From: Azoarcus_F sp036734105
Lineage (GTDB): Bacteria; Pseudomonadota; Gammaproteobacteria; Burkholderiales; Rhodocyclaceae
Reading direction: 5' to 3'
Length of the DNA: 64,000 nt
Assembly: GCA_036734105.1 (NCBI GenBank)
Contig: DAIMZH010000008.1
Coordinates: 1-64,000, forward strand
The notes under the pieces are model-generated. The model was given only the letters and a program-made list of their open reading frames with translations. It was not told the origin of the DNA and searched no databases. The translations under genes were made by a program, and so were the position numbers. This document shows positions 52,069-60,519 of this stretch, piece after piece; positions within the stretch are counted from its first letter, which is position 1; each line of letters starts with the position of its first letter.

Positions 52069-52743
52069 TCAGCGCAGATGGCGTTGCAGAATGTTTGAGA
52101 ACTCTTCGGTAAAGCTCTCGAAACGGATTGCCAGCCGGTCTATGTCGTGCGCGAAGCGGTTGTAGGCAACGACTGCCGGGATGGCGGCAAACAGGCCGAT
52201 GGCAGTCGCCACCAAGGCCTCGGCAATGCCGGGTGCGACCTGTGCAAGTGAGGCGGTGGTAACGTTGGCCAGCCCACGAAAGGCGTTCATGATGCCCCAC
52301 ACCGTGCCGAACAGACCGATGTAGGGGGCCACTGAGCCCACCGTGGCGAGAAAGGCCAGATGCGATTCCAGTTCGTCCATCTCGCGTTGGTGCGTTGCCC
52401 GCATGGCGCGGCGTGAGCCGTCGATGATGGCGCTATGGTCGTGACTTTTTGCGCGCAGTTTGGTGAATTCGCGATAACCGGATTCGAAGATGCGCTCGAT
52501 CCCGCCGGCCTCATCACGCGAGGCTGCAGAAGCCTGATAGAGCGAGTTGAGGTCGCCGCCGCTCCAGAATTCGCGTTCAAAGCTGCCGGTTTCACGATAC
52601 GCGGCCCGGATCTGGAACCACTTCCGAAAGATCCAGTACCACGACATGGCCGACAGGACGGCCAGCAACAACATGACGAGCTGCACCAGCAGGCTAGCCT
52701 GGCTGATCAGATAAACAATGGAAAGGTCTTGCGTAGGGGTCAT
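52069..52743 (-). CDS. tolQ: Tol system protein TolQ
   Basis: A 224-residue inner-membrane protein with three helices: near residues 14-36 (SLLVQLVMLLLAVLSAMSWY), 135-155 (SVAPYIGLFGTVWGIMNAF) and 170-190 (ALVATAIGLFAAIPAVVAYN). These are the standard TolQ/ExbB segments. Together with TolR it uses the proton gradient to drive TolA. Its start overlaps the ybgC stop (ATGA). Confidence 0.97.
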   Translation of the reverse strand: MTPTQDLSIVYLISQASLLVQLVMLLLAVLSAMSWYWIFRKWFQIRAAYRETGSFEREFWSGGDLNSLYQASAASRDEAGGIERIFESGYREFTKLRAKSHDHSAIIDGSRRAMRATHQREMDELESHLAFLATVGSVAPYIGLFGTVWGIMNAFRGLANVTTASLAQVAPGIAEALVATAIGLFAAIPAVVAYNRFAHDIDRLAIRFESFTEEFSNILQRHLR

Positions 52744-53171
52744 TTTTGCAGATACTGGCTAAAGGAACTGCGAAGCTGTTGGGGAATGGCTGTGGGTCGT
52801 TGCCGCGCCATGTCGAGACAGGCGATGATGATACGTGAAGAAAAAAGGCGATCATCGCTGCGTACGATTTCTTGCAAAAAAGTCAGGCTGGCGCCGCCCA
52901 GCTTGATAACGCTCGTGTAAACCATTAATTGATCGTCCAGCCGGGCGGGCGCAAGGTAGTCGGCTTCCACGTGTCGCACCACGAACCCAATGGCTTTTTC
53001 CTGCATCAGGCGCTGCTGCTCGAAACCGAGGGTACGTAAAGCTTCGGTTCTTGCTCGCTCGCAAAACCGCAGGTAGTTGGCGTAATAAACCACGCCGGCG
53101 GCGTCCGTGTCTTCGTAATACACGGTCACCGGGTGCGTGAAGCTGGAACTGGATGGGCTGAGCATGATCAT
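52740..53171 (-). CDS. ybgC: Tol-Pal-associated acyl-CoA thioesterase YbgC
   Basis: A 143-residue hot-dog-fold thioesterase. VYYEDTDAAGVVYYANYLRFCERARTE has the catalytic Asp of the 4-hydroxybenzoyl-CoA thioesterase type. It is first in the tol-pal block. The ATG at 53171 (MIMLSP) is chosen; another lies two codons on. The frame upstream to 53204 lacks a better start. Confidence 0.94.
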   Translation of the reverse strand: MIMLSPSSSSFTHPVTVYYEDTDAAGVVYYANYLRFCERARTEALRTLGFEQQRLMQEKAIGFVVRHVEADYLAPARLDDQLMVYTSVIKLGGASLTFLQEIVRSDDRLFSSRIIIACLDMARQRPTAIPQQLRSSFSQYLQK

Positions 53172-53549
53172 GGCCGTGCTGCAGCGCCGAGGTCGCGCTG
53201 CCAAGCGTCATGGAAATGGTGGGCAAGGCTCCAGGCAGTCATCGTGTCGGCGAGGCGTTTGAATAGAGCCCCGAATGCTAACAGAAGCTCGTGGTGCCTG
53301 GAATGTTGTATTGCACAAAAAACAGCTTCGTAAGCATTGATTTTGCGGGAAAAATAAAGCTGTCGGCGAGACGCCTCACCTGGCCTCGGGCGCATTGCGC
53401 AGGCTGCTGTGGCGGGCAGTGGTGCGCTTGCTGATTCGGGAATCATGCATGCGCCTGCCAGGAAGCCTGTCTAAAGGTCGCATTTTCCGGGTCGATAAGC
53501 TAGCTGGAAACACCGGATTATCCTTACCGCCAGAAGCTGGGAGAAAAGA
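53172..53549. other. 378-base gap between ybgC and the acidic protein gene
   Basis: It must hold the promoters for the tol-pal operon (minus) and for the acidic protein gene (plus). An AT-rich stretch at about 53308-53355 is a likely promoter core, but no convincing -35/-10 pair could be fixed. A 92-codon minus frame (53168-53446) ends with an ATGA overlap on ybgC; its sequence shows no family features and crosses the AT-rich stretch, so it is not called a gene. Confidence 0.4.
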
Positions 53550-54284
53550 ATGACTGCGCCGACCGAAGGTCTGATGAAACTGATTGGCCTAACCAAGCAG
53601 AAGCGCGACGTGGGTCCGATGCTGCAGGAGTATGTTCGCAAAAGGTATGGGGTTGAAAACATGGCTGCTTTCACGCGGGGGGAAGTGGCTGGCGTGGCTG
53701 ACAAGGAGGCCTTGTATCGACAATGGATAGATTGGATCGAAGCCGGCGAGATGCACCGTTTCATGGATGACGAGAGCGACGAGGATGATGATTTTCTCGC
53801 CGCTTTGCTGGAGGATGTCGAGGCTCCCGAGATGCCGCCTGTTGTGCAAGCCGATAATGTTATTTATCAGCCGGTTCAGTCTGAGGACTTGCAAGAAGAT
53901 GATGTTCCGGTGTTGTCGGATGAGCCGGAGGCGGCAGTTGAGCTTGCCGAGGAGGCATACCTGCAGGTCGAGCCGACAAGCGGAGTTTTGCCTGACGAGC
54001 TGGAAAACCCGGCAGATGTGGCGCAGCCTGAAGCTTCCGTGGAGAGCGGCAGTCATTCCATGCAGCCAGTTGCGCAGCCAGTTGCGCAGCCAGCTACGCA
54101 GCCAGCCATGCAGGCAGGAGTGGATATGGCGGGTTCATCAGGCTCTCTGGATACCCTGGTGCTGGAGATGATTCGGCAGGAACTCCAGGCGCAGGTCAAG
54201 CCTGATGATTCGCTGTCAGAAGAGCGAGTGCGGGAAATTGTCCGGGAAGAGTTGAGAGCGATGCTCAAGGCCGTGATGTCCTGA
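53550..54284 (+). CDS. Acidic protein of unknown function with QPVA repeats
   Basis: A 244-residue protein, no signal peptide. The N-terminal 75 residues look folded (MTAPTEGLMKLIGLTKQKRD, ALYRQWIDWIEAGEMHRF), then a very acidic linker (DDESDEDDD and several Glu runs), a QPVA-type repeat (about 172-187) and a C-terminal amphipathic helix (SEERVREIVREELRAMLKA). SD GGAG sits seven bases before the ATG. Folded ends with an acidic disordered middle suggest an adaptor. No family recognised; the STAS protein follows by 181 bases. Confidence 0.8.
   Translation: MTAPTEGLMKLIGLTKQKRDVGPMLQEYVRKRYGVENMAAFTRGEVAGVADKEALYRQWIDWIEAGEMHRFMDDESDEDDDFLAALLEDVEAPEMPPVVQADNVIYQPVQSEDLQEDDVPVLSDEPEAAVELAEEAYLQVEPTSGVLPDELENPADVAQPEASVESGSHSMQPVAQPVAQPATQPAMQAGVDMAGSSGSLDTLVLEMIRQELQAQVKPDDSLSEERVREIVREELRAMLKAVMS
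54063..54110 (+). repeat. Four 12-base tandem repeats (QPVA-type)
   Basis: The unit CAGCCAGTTGCG is repeated four times with drift (the last two CAGCCAGCTACG and CAGCCAGCCATG), giving QPVA QPVA QPAT QPAM in the acidic protein. The first two units are identical, so recent slippage is likely. Confidence 0.9.
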
Positions 54285-54465
54285 CCTGGTCACTCTTTGC
54301 AGGGTGGTGTTGAATCATCCTTGTGGTGAGAACTTTGGCACACAGCCTCACATTTACAGTGAGACGGCTTGATGGCAGGGGTGATAGACTCTGCGGAATC
54401 CCATGCATGTCGCAGATGTTGATTGACATGGACTCGAAAACAAACCGAACGGATCAGGCTGAAAT

Positions 54466-55638
54466 TTGACTGTGGTTGCTCGCAGACCCGCAACGAGTCC
54501 GACTCGAGGAAAAACTCCCGACAGTTCGCCCACGACTGCCGAACCACCGCGCACCGAACTCTCGGCGGTGGATTTTTCTGGTGCAGAGTCCTCCCGTCTT
54601 CTTTCCGGCGATGGTGGCTTCATCGAAGTCCATGACGGCGGTTCAGGCATGGGTGCGCTCTATGAAGAGGCGGCCATTCTTTACGCTAACGGCAATGCGC
54701 GGGAAGCTCAGTCCATGCTGGAGGCGTCCACCAATGACGTGGACGTGGTGGCCGGAATCGGCTTGTGGATGATGTTGCTCGACCTCTACCAATTGACTGG
54801 TCAGCGTGAGTGTTTTGAGGCCAAGGTGCTGGACTACGCGCGGCGGTTCGAGCGTTCGCCACCACCCTGGGTGGATCTATCCGGCTCCAGCCCCAGCCCC
54901 AGTCGCAAGGGCGAGGCCATACCGCTGATCAATCTCAGCGGCAAGCTGTGTTCGCAGAGTTCGCAGCAATTTCAGCAATTGCGACTCATTGGTCATCGTA
55001 GCGGTGCGCTGCGCATTGACCTGCGTCGGGTCAAGTCTATAGACGACGATGGTTGCCACCTATTGACCGACATGGCGCGTTTTTTTGCACGTGAACGCGT
55101 CAAGTTCTTCATGCTCAACGCGGCTCAACTCGCAGGTCTGCTCAAGTCACAGGTGCAGACAGGGGTAGCAGAAGGGCAGGAGCGCTGGCTGACGCTTCTT
55201 GAGGTGTTGCAACACACTGGCGATCAAGAGCAGTTCGAAGAACTGGCTATTGACTATGCGGTGACATTCGAAGAGTCGCCTCCGTCGTGGGAGGGCCGTG
55301 AGCCGCCTTTGGTGGTTGTGCCGGTGGCGGGTAAGTCCAGAGCACCTGACAACAAAAGCTCGTCAAGCGGTCTGGTGCTGGAAGGTGAACTGAACAGCGC
55401 CAGCAGTGACAGCATTCGCAACCTTGCTGCTTCCGTGCATGAGGGACGCTCGATGGATGTCGATTGCAGCCGTTTGCGTCGCATGGATTTTGTCAGTGCA
55501 GGCATATTGTTCAACGTCTTGTCGACCCTGCACAAACAGGGCAAGCAGGTGTCCCTGCGCAACGTCAATGGTATGGTGGCTGCGCTGTGGCGGGTGATGG
55601 GCATCGACAAGGTTGCCAGTGTGACGCTGCGCCACTGA
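54466..55638 (+). CDS. Protein with duplicated helical-repeat + STAS modules
   Basis: A 390-residue protein with two copies of the same unit. Copy 1: a helical stretch (LLDLYQLTGQRECFEAKVLD, ending FERSPPPW) then a STAS-like fold (PLINLSGKLCSQ to LNAAQLAGLLK). Copy 2: LLEVLQHTGDQEQFEELAID, ending FEESPPSW, then GLVLEGELNSAS to LRNVNGMVAAL. The conserved Ser/Thr of anti-sigma-antagonist STAS domains is not obvious. The start is a TTG at 54466 (or GTG at 54472); no ATG precedes. It lies directly before hslVU, often seen in betaproteobacteria. Its role is unknown. Confidence 0.82.
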   Translation: MTVVARRPATSPTRGKTPDSSPTTAEPPRTELSAVDFSGAESSRLLSGDGGFIEVHDGGSGMGALYEEAAILYANGNAREAQSMLEASTNDVDVVAGIGLWMMLLDLYQLTGQRECFEAKVLDYARRFERSPPPWVDLSGSSPSPSRKGEAIPLINLSGKLCSQSSQQFQQLRLIGHRSGALRIDLRRVKSIDDDGCHLLTDMARFFARERVKFFMLNAAQLAGLLKSQVQTGVAEGQERWLTLLEVLQHTGDQEQFEELAIDYAVTFEESPPSWEGREPPLVVVPVAGKSRAPDNKSSSSGLVLEGELNSASSDSIRNLAASVHEGRSMDVDCSRLRRMDFVSAGILFNVLSTLHKQGKQVSLRNVNGMVAALWRVMGIDKVASVTLRH

Positions 55639-55707
55639 ACACCAGGCACCAATCGCAACGTCTGCCGGGTTAATATTGCCCGCTTCTCCCAATCTCCGAG
55701 GTTTCAA

Positions 55708-56247
55708 ATGGAGCAATATCGCGGCACGACGATCCTGTCGGTGCGCCGGGGTCGTCACATCGCCTTGGGCGGTGACGGGCAAGTCACGCTGGGCAACATC
55801 GTGATCAAGGCGTCCGCCCGCAAGGTTCGCACACTTTATCAGGGCAAGATTCTCGCCGGCTTTGCCGGTGGTACAGCCGATGCCTTTACGCTGTTCGAGC
55901 GTTTCGAGGCGCAACTGGACAAACATCAAGGCAATCTGCTGCGCAGTGCGGTAGAACTCGCCAAGGATTGGCGAACCGACCGGATGTTGCGGCGTCTGGA
56001 GGCGATGCTGGCGGTGGCTGATGCCGAGCATTCACTGGTGATTACCGGCAATGGCGACGTACTTGAGCCCGAGCAGGGCATTGTCGCAATTGGCAGCGGC
56101 GGGGCTTTTGCCCAGTCTGCGGCCAGGGCGTTGCTGGAAAACACCGATTTGCTGCCCGAGGAAATCGTCTCCAAATCGCTGCAGATCGCAGGCGATTTGT
56201 GCATTTATACAAACCAGAATCACGTCATCGAAGTGCTGAAAGGTTAA
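55708..56247 (+). CDS. hslV: ATP-dependent protease subunit HslV
   Basis: A 179-residue proteasome-like peptidase. Residues 2-6 are a short propeptide and Thr7 (EQYRGTTILSVRRG) is the catalytic N-terminal threonine after processing. It forms two hexameric rings with HslU. GAGG precedes the ATG by 7 bases. It is followed 5 bases later by hslU. No sigma-32 promoter could be identified upstream. Confidence 0.97.
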   Translation: MEQYRGTTILSVRRGRHIALGGDGQVTLGNIVIKASARKVRTLYQGKILAGFAGGTADAFTLFERFEAQLDKHQGNLLRSAVELAKDWRTDRMLRRLEAMLAVADAEHSLVITGNGDVLEPEQGIVAIGSGGAFAQSAARALLENTDLLPEEIVSKSLQIAGDLCIYTNQNHVIEVLKG

Positions 56248-56252
56248 CTGCC

Positions 56253-57584
56253 ATGACTCAAATGACCCCGCCCGAAATCGTTTCCGAACTCGACAAGCAC
56301 ATCGTCGGCCAGGGCAAGGCCAAGAAGGCCGTGGCGATTGCCTTGCGCAATCGCTGGCGCCGCGCTCAGGTGGCTGAGCCCTTGCGCAGCGAGATTACTC
56401 CCAAGAATATTCTGATGATCGGACCCACCGGGGTTGGTAAGACCGAAATCGCGCGTCGGCTCGCGCGGCTGGCCAATGCGCCGTTCATCAAGGTTGAGGC
56501 GACCAAGTTCACCGAAGTGGGCTATGTCGGTCGTGATGTCGAAACCATCATCCGCGACCTTGTTGAGGTGGCCGTGAAGGACATGCGCGAGGCCGCCATG
56601 CGCAACGTGCGCGATCGCGCACTGGACGCGGCCGAGGACAGGGTGCTTGACGCCTTGCTGCCGCCGGCACGGCCGACAAGCTTTGACGCCGAACCGCAGG
56701 TTCAGGACTCGGCCACCCGCCAGAAATTTCGCAAGAAGTTGCGCGAAGGCGAACTCGACGAGAAGGAGATTGAGATCGAAGTGTCATCGGCAGCCATGAC
56801 CGCCGAGATTTTTGCTCCGCCGGGCATGGAGGAGCTCACCCAGCAGATTCAGGGGATGTTCCAGAACATGGGTGGGGGCAAAAAGAAGCTGCGCAAAATG
56901 AAGATTCGCGAGGCGCTCAAGGCGTTGGCTGACGAAGAGGCTTTGCGTATGGTAAACGACGACGAGGTCAAGGCTGGCGCGGTGCAAGCTGTTGAGCAGA
57001 ACGGTATTGTCTTTCTTGATGAGGTTGACAAGATCGCCGCGCGCTCCCATTCGCAGGGCGCTGACGTGTCCCGTCAGGGCGTGCAACGTGATCTGTTACC
57101 GTTGGTTGAGGGAACCACGGTGTCGACGAAGTACGGCATGATCAAGACCGACCACATTCTGTTCATTGCCAGCGGTGCCTTTCACCTGTCAAAGCCCAGC
57201 GACCTGATCCCGGAATTGCAGGGGCGCTTTCCAATCCGTGTGGAACTTGAGAACCTGTCGGTTGAAGACTTCGTGTGCATACTCACGCAAACCGATGCCT
57301 GCCTGACACGTCAGTACGAAGCTCTGCTGATAACCGATGGTGTGAAACTTGACTTTTCCGACGATGGTATTCGTCGTCTGGCAGAGATCGCCTTTCAGGT
57401 TAACGAGAAAACCGAAAACATCGGTGCCCGCAGGCTTTACACTGTCATGGAGAAATTGCTGGAAGAGGTGTCCTTCGACGCGGGCAGGGTCGGCCTGGAC
57501 AGCCTGCATGTTGACGCTGCCTATGTCGACAGCCGACTGGAGACACTGGCGCAGCGTGAAGACCTCGCCCGCTACGTGCTTTAA
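56253..57584 (+). CDS. hslU: ATP-dependent protease ATPase subunit HslU
   Basis: A 443-residue AAA+ unfoldase. Walker A GPTGVGKTEIARRLA, GYVGRDVETIIRDL (pore loop), Walker B VFLDEVDKIA, and the C-terminal end REDLARYVL that docks on HslV. The I domain (about 110-240) is charged and variable as usual. The ATG at 56253 is five bases after hslV; the longer frame from 56199 is hslV shadow. Confidence 0.97.
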   Translation: MTQMTPPEIVSELDKHIVGQGKAKKAVAIALRNRWRRAQVAEPLRSEITPKNILMIGPTGVGKTEIARRLARLANAPFIKVEATKFTEVGYVGRDVETIIRDLVEVAVKDMREAAMRNVRDRALDAAEDRVLDALLPPARPTSFDAEPQVQDSATRQKFRKKLREGELDEKEIEIEVSSAAMTAEIFAPPGMEELTQQIQGMFQNMGGGKKKLRKMKIREALKALADEEALRMVNDDEVKAGAVQAVEQNGIVFLDEVDKIAARSHSQGADVSRQGVQRDLLPLVEGTTVSTKYGMIKTDHILFIASGAFHLSKPSDLIPELQGRFPIRVELENLSVEDFVCILTQTDACLTRQYEALLITDGVKLDFSDDGIRRLAEIAFQVNEKTENIGARRLYTVMEKLLEEVSFDAGRVGLDSLHVDAAYVDSRLETLAQREDLARYVL

Positions 57585-57620
57585 TCGCTTCACAGCCTAG
57601 TAAATCATGCGGGAACCAGC

Positions 57621-58496
57621 GTGCTGATCCGAATCGTTGCCATTCTTTTTCCGTTGTTTGCGATCACCGCGCTGGGCTACTTCGTTGGCAGGAAGATGAA
57701 GCCCGACCTGTCGCACGCGAACAAGTTGAACATGGATGTCTTTGTGCCGGCGCTGGTGTTTGCCGCGCTGGTGAACAAGGAATTCCGGATCACCGAGTTT
57801 TACCCGCTCACGCTGGCCACGCTGGTGGTGGTAATCGGTTCTGGCCTGGCTGCCTGGTTGCTGGCGAGGATTACCGGTATCGGCACGCGCACGCTGGTGC
57901 CGCCCATGATGTTCAACAACTGTGGCAATCTGGGGCTGCCGCTCGCCGTGCTAGCGTTCGGCGAACTCGCGCTAGCACCGGCAGTGGTCATGTTCATGGT
58001 ATCCAACCTGCTGCATTTTTCGTTTGGCGCCTGGTTGCTGGACCACCGGGTCAAGGTATGGACTGTCTGGAAAGTGCCGTCGGTGCTGGCTACCGTGGCG
58101 GGACTGGTCATAGGCATGGCCGGGGTACAGGTGTGGCCGCCGTTGATGACGGCGATCCGCATGCTGGGCGAGATATCGATACCGTTGATGTTGTTTGCGC
58201 TTGGAGTGCGTCTGACCGATTCGCGCATCACCTCGGTCAATCTGGGTGTTTTCGTGGCAGTCGCCCGACCGATTGTCGGCATGTTGCTGGCCATGGGGGT
58301 GATGCTGGTCATAGATCTGCCGCCACAGGAGCAGGCCTTGCTGTTGGTGTTTGGGGCTTTGCCCCCGGCCGTCCTCAACTACATATTCGCCGAGCGTTAC
58401 AACCAAGACCCGGAAACGGTGGCATCCATGGTGCTCATAGGCAATGTCTCGGCGCTGATCTTTTTACCAGTGGCGCTCGCCATGTCGCTGCCCTGA
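57621..58496 (+). CDS. AEC-family transporter
   Basis: A 291-residue membrane protein of the auxin efflux carrier family with about eight to ten hydrophobic segments. FNNCGNLGLPLAVLAFGE and VVMFMVSNLLHFSFGAWLL match the family's first conserved half, and GALPPAVLNYIFAERYNQDPETVASMV the second. It starts with GTG at 57621; the ATG twelve bases upstream reads into a stop. Substrate could be a dicarboxylate or amino acid; not decided. Confidence 0.87.
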   Translation: MLIRIVAILFPLFAITALGYFVGRKMKPDLSHANKLNMDVFVPALVFAALVNKEFRITEFYPLTLATLVVVIGSGLAAWLLARITGIGTRTLVPPMMFNNCGNLGLPLAVLAFGELALAPAVVMFMVSNLLHFSFGAWLLDHRVKVWTVWKVPSVLATVAGLVIGMAGVQVWPPLMTAIRMLGEISIPLMLFALGVRLTDSRITSVNLGVFVAVARPIVGMLLAMGVMLVIDLPPQEQALLLVFGALPPAVLNYIFAERYNQDPETVASMVLIGNVSALIFLPVALAMSLP

Positions 58497-58636
58497 GCCT
58501 GGAGTGCGCCCCGCAGTCCGGCGGGGTCACTGCGTTTCGGATGCGTCACAACGCGTATTACGGGTGAGAGGGTTTGCAGAAGGTGCTGCTTGCGCTACGG
58601 TTGACTGTGTGTGCAACAGGCAACAAGGATCAGGTC

Positions 58637-59368
58637 ATGACGGAACGCGTTTTTGAAAGTGATGCCTATGCCCGTCTGTGTGACGCGCTAGTGCTGCGCC
58701 GCGACGGCGCGGATGTCGTGCTGGACCGCACGGTGTTTTATCCGCTGGGCGGCGGGCAACCCGGTGACCGTGGCGAGCTGGTGCTGGCCGACGGCTCGCG
58801 TGTGCGAGTCATCGATACGCTGAAGGGTGAAGGCGGAGAGATCGTACACCGCACCGAGGGCTGCACCGAGGCCTTGCAACCGGGTTGCCGGGTCACTGCC
58901 AGCCTGGACTGGGATCGTCGTTACAAACACATGCGCTATCACACCTGTCTGCATCTGTTGTGTGCGGTGGTGTCAGCGCCGGTCAGTGGTGGTCGTATGG
59001 CAGAGGACAAGGCGCATCTGGACTTCGATATCGACATGAGCAAGCTCAATGCGGAAACCATCGAAAAACAACTGAATGAGCTGATTGCTCTCGATACGCC
59101 GATCGAAGTCGGTGAAATCCATGAGGATGAGCTCGATGCCAATCCGGCTCTGGTCAAGACCATGTCGGTGCAACCCCCGCGTGGTCAGGGCACGGTTCGC
59201 ACCATCCGCATTGGTGATGTCGATCTGCAACCCTGTGGCGGCACTCACCTCAGGCGCACCTCCGAGATTGGTCAGATGCGGGTCACTCGTATCCGCTCGG
59301 AGGGTAAACGTAACAAGCGTATCACCATCGTCTTTGCCGACAACGAACACGTGGGCGCTACAGCGTGA
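58637..59368 (+). CDS. Alanyl-tRNA editing protein (AlaX family)
   Basis: A 243-residue free-standing editing domain that hydrolyses Ser- or Gly-tRNA(Ala). FYPLGGGQPGDRGELV is the usual start of the fold; the metal-binding set is MRYHTCLHLLCA (His residues) and PCGGTHLRRTSEIG (Cys, His). The ATG at 58637 is preferred over a frame reaching 58574. Its TGA overlaps the DUF2007 GTG (GTGA). Confidence 0.93.
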   Translation: MTERVFESDAYARLCDALVLRRDGADVVLDRTVFYPLGGGQPGDRGELVLADGSRVRVIDTLKGEGGEIVHRTEGCTEALQPGCRVTASLDWDRRYKHMRYHTCLHLLCAVVSAPVSGGRMAEDKAHLDFDIDMSKLNAETIEKQLNELIALDTPIEVGEIHEDELDANPALVKTMSVQPPRGQGTVRTIRIGDVDLQPCGGTHLRRTSEIGQMRVTRIRSEGKRNKRITIVFADNEHVGATA

Positions 59369-59688
59369 AACTGTTGCTGCGCTGTCTCGACCTGTTCGAG
59401 GCTCAGCACAAGGCCAACCTGCTGCGGTCGGCCGGTATCCGGGCTGAGGTTCGCAACACCTTTTTGACTGGCGCTCTCGGCGACATCCCCTTTCTGGAGG
59501 CCGGGCCGCAGGTGTGGATTGATGCCCGCGAGAGCGAAGACACTGCCCGTGCCATTTTGTACGAAGCCGAGCAAGCCCCGAGCGGGCCGGACTGGGTGTG
59601 CGACGCCTGCGGCGAAGTCATCGAGGGGCAGTTTGCGCAGTGTTGGCATTGCGGTGCGCTACGCCCCTTTGTGGTGAGCTCAGACTGA
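59365..59688 (+). CDS. DUF2007-type protein with zinc-ribbon C-terminus
   Basis: A 107-residue protein: a DUF2007-like putative signal-transducing domain (LLRCLDLFEAQHKANLLRSAGI, VWIDARESEDTARAIL), then a rubredoxin-like zinc ribbon with two CxxC pairs (CDACGEVIEGQFAQCWHCG). GTG start coupled to AlaX. The 3' end overlaps the slipin stop by 9 bases on the opposite strand. Function unknown. Confidence 0.88.
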   Translation: MKLLLRCLDLFEAQHKANLLRSAGIRAEVRNTFLTGALGDIPFLEAGPQVWIDARESEDTARAILYEAEQAPSGPDWVCDACGEVIEGQFAQCWHCGALRPFVVSSD

Positions 59689-60501
59689 ATCCGGCGGCGT
59701 TGTTCTGGCGGTCCGTGCTTGTGAATGCGCTGTCGGCGGCGGGTTGCCGAGTCGGTCGAGCAAGCTACTGATGAAGTCCACTGGCACCGGAAACACCAGC
59801 GTCGAGGTTTTGTCGCCAGCAACCTGGGTCAGGGTTTGCAGATAGCGCAACTGCATGGCGGCCGGTTGGCGCGACAACATTTCGGCCGCCTCCATCAACG
59901 CCTCTGCCGCCTGTTTTTCGCCCTCGGCGTGGATCACCTTGGCGCGCCGTTCGCGTTCGGCCTCGGCCTGACGGGCGATGGCACGGATCATTGTCTCGTT
60001 CAGGTCGATATGCTTGATCTCGACGTTGGTCACCTTGATGCCCCATGTGTCGGTCTGGGCGTCCAGGATTTGTTGCACATCCAGGTTGAGCTTCTCGCGT
60101 TCGGCCAGCATCTCATCGAGTTCATGCTTGCCGAGCACCGCGCGCAAGGTGGTTTGCGCCAACTGGCTGGTGGCGTCAAAGTAGTTTTCAACCTGAATGA
60201 TGGCGCGCTCAGGGTCTACCACCCGGAAATACAGCACGGCATTCACCTTGACCGACACGTTGTCGCGCGAGATCACGTCCTGGCTGGGCACATCCATGGT
60301 GACAACCCGCAGGTCCACCCGCACCATCTGTTGCAGGCCTGGAATCAGTATGATCAAACCCGGCCCCTTGACCTTCCAGAAGCGACCGAGCATGAAGACC
60401 ACGCCACGCTCGTATTCGCGCAGGATGCGCAGGGCGCTGGCCAGAAAAACGACTGCCAGAATCAGCAGTGCTCCAAATCCAACGTTGAAATCAAACAACA
60501 T
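59680..60501 (-). CDS. Slipin (stomatin/SPFH family) protein
   Basis: A 273-residue membrane-anchored SPFH protein. One N-terminal hairpin helix (LLILAVVFLASALRIL), then EYERGVVFMLGRFWKVKGPG, the family start of the SPFH domain, VKVNAVLYFRVVDPERAI, and a charged coiled coil (RAIARQAEAERERRAKVIHAEGE). It follows nfeD at 18 bases, the known stomatin-STOPP pair. It probably forms oligomeric membrane scaffolds. Confidence 0.93.
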   Translation of the reverse strand: MLFDFNVGFGALLILAVVFLASALRILREYERGVVFMLGRFWKVKGPGLIILIPGLQQMVRVDLRVVTMDVPSQDVISRDNVSVKVNAVLYFRVVDPERAIIQVENYFDATSQLAQTTLRAVLGKHELDEMLAEREKLNLDVQQILDAQTDTWGIKVTNVEIKHIDLNETMIRAIARQAEAERERRAKVIHAEGEKQAAEALMEAAEMLSRQPAAMQLRYLQTLTQVAGDKTSTLVFPVPVDFISSLLDRLGNPPPTAHSQARTARTTPPDSV

Positions 60502-60519
60502 GGCTTGCTCCTGAAAGAG

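Noticed and set aside
53168..53446. 92-codon minus frame ending with an ATGA overlap on ybgC
   Set aside because: The overlap is suggestive, but there is no family, no clear SD, and it crosses the AT-rich stretch likely to hold promoters.
55639..55707. Sigma-32 promoter before hslV
   Set aside because: No CTTGAA / CCCCAT pair with a suitable spacer was seen.
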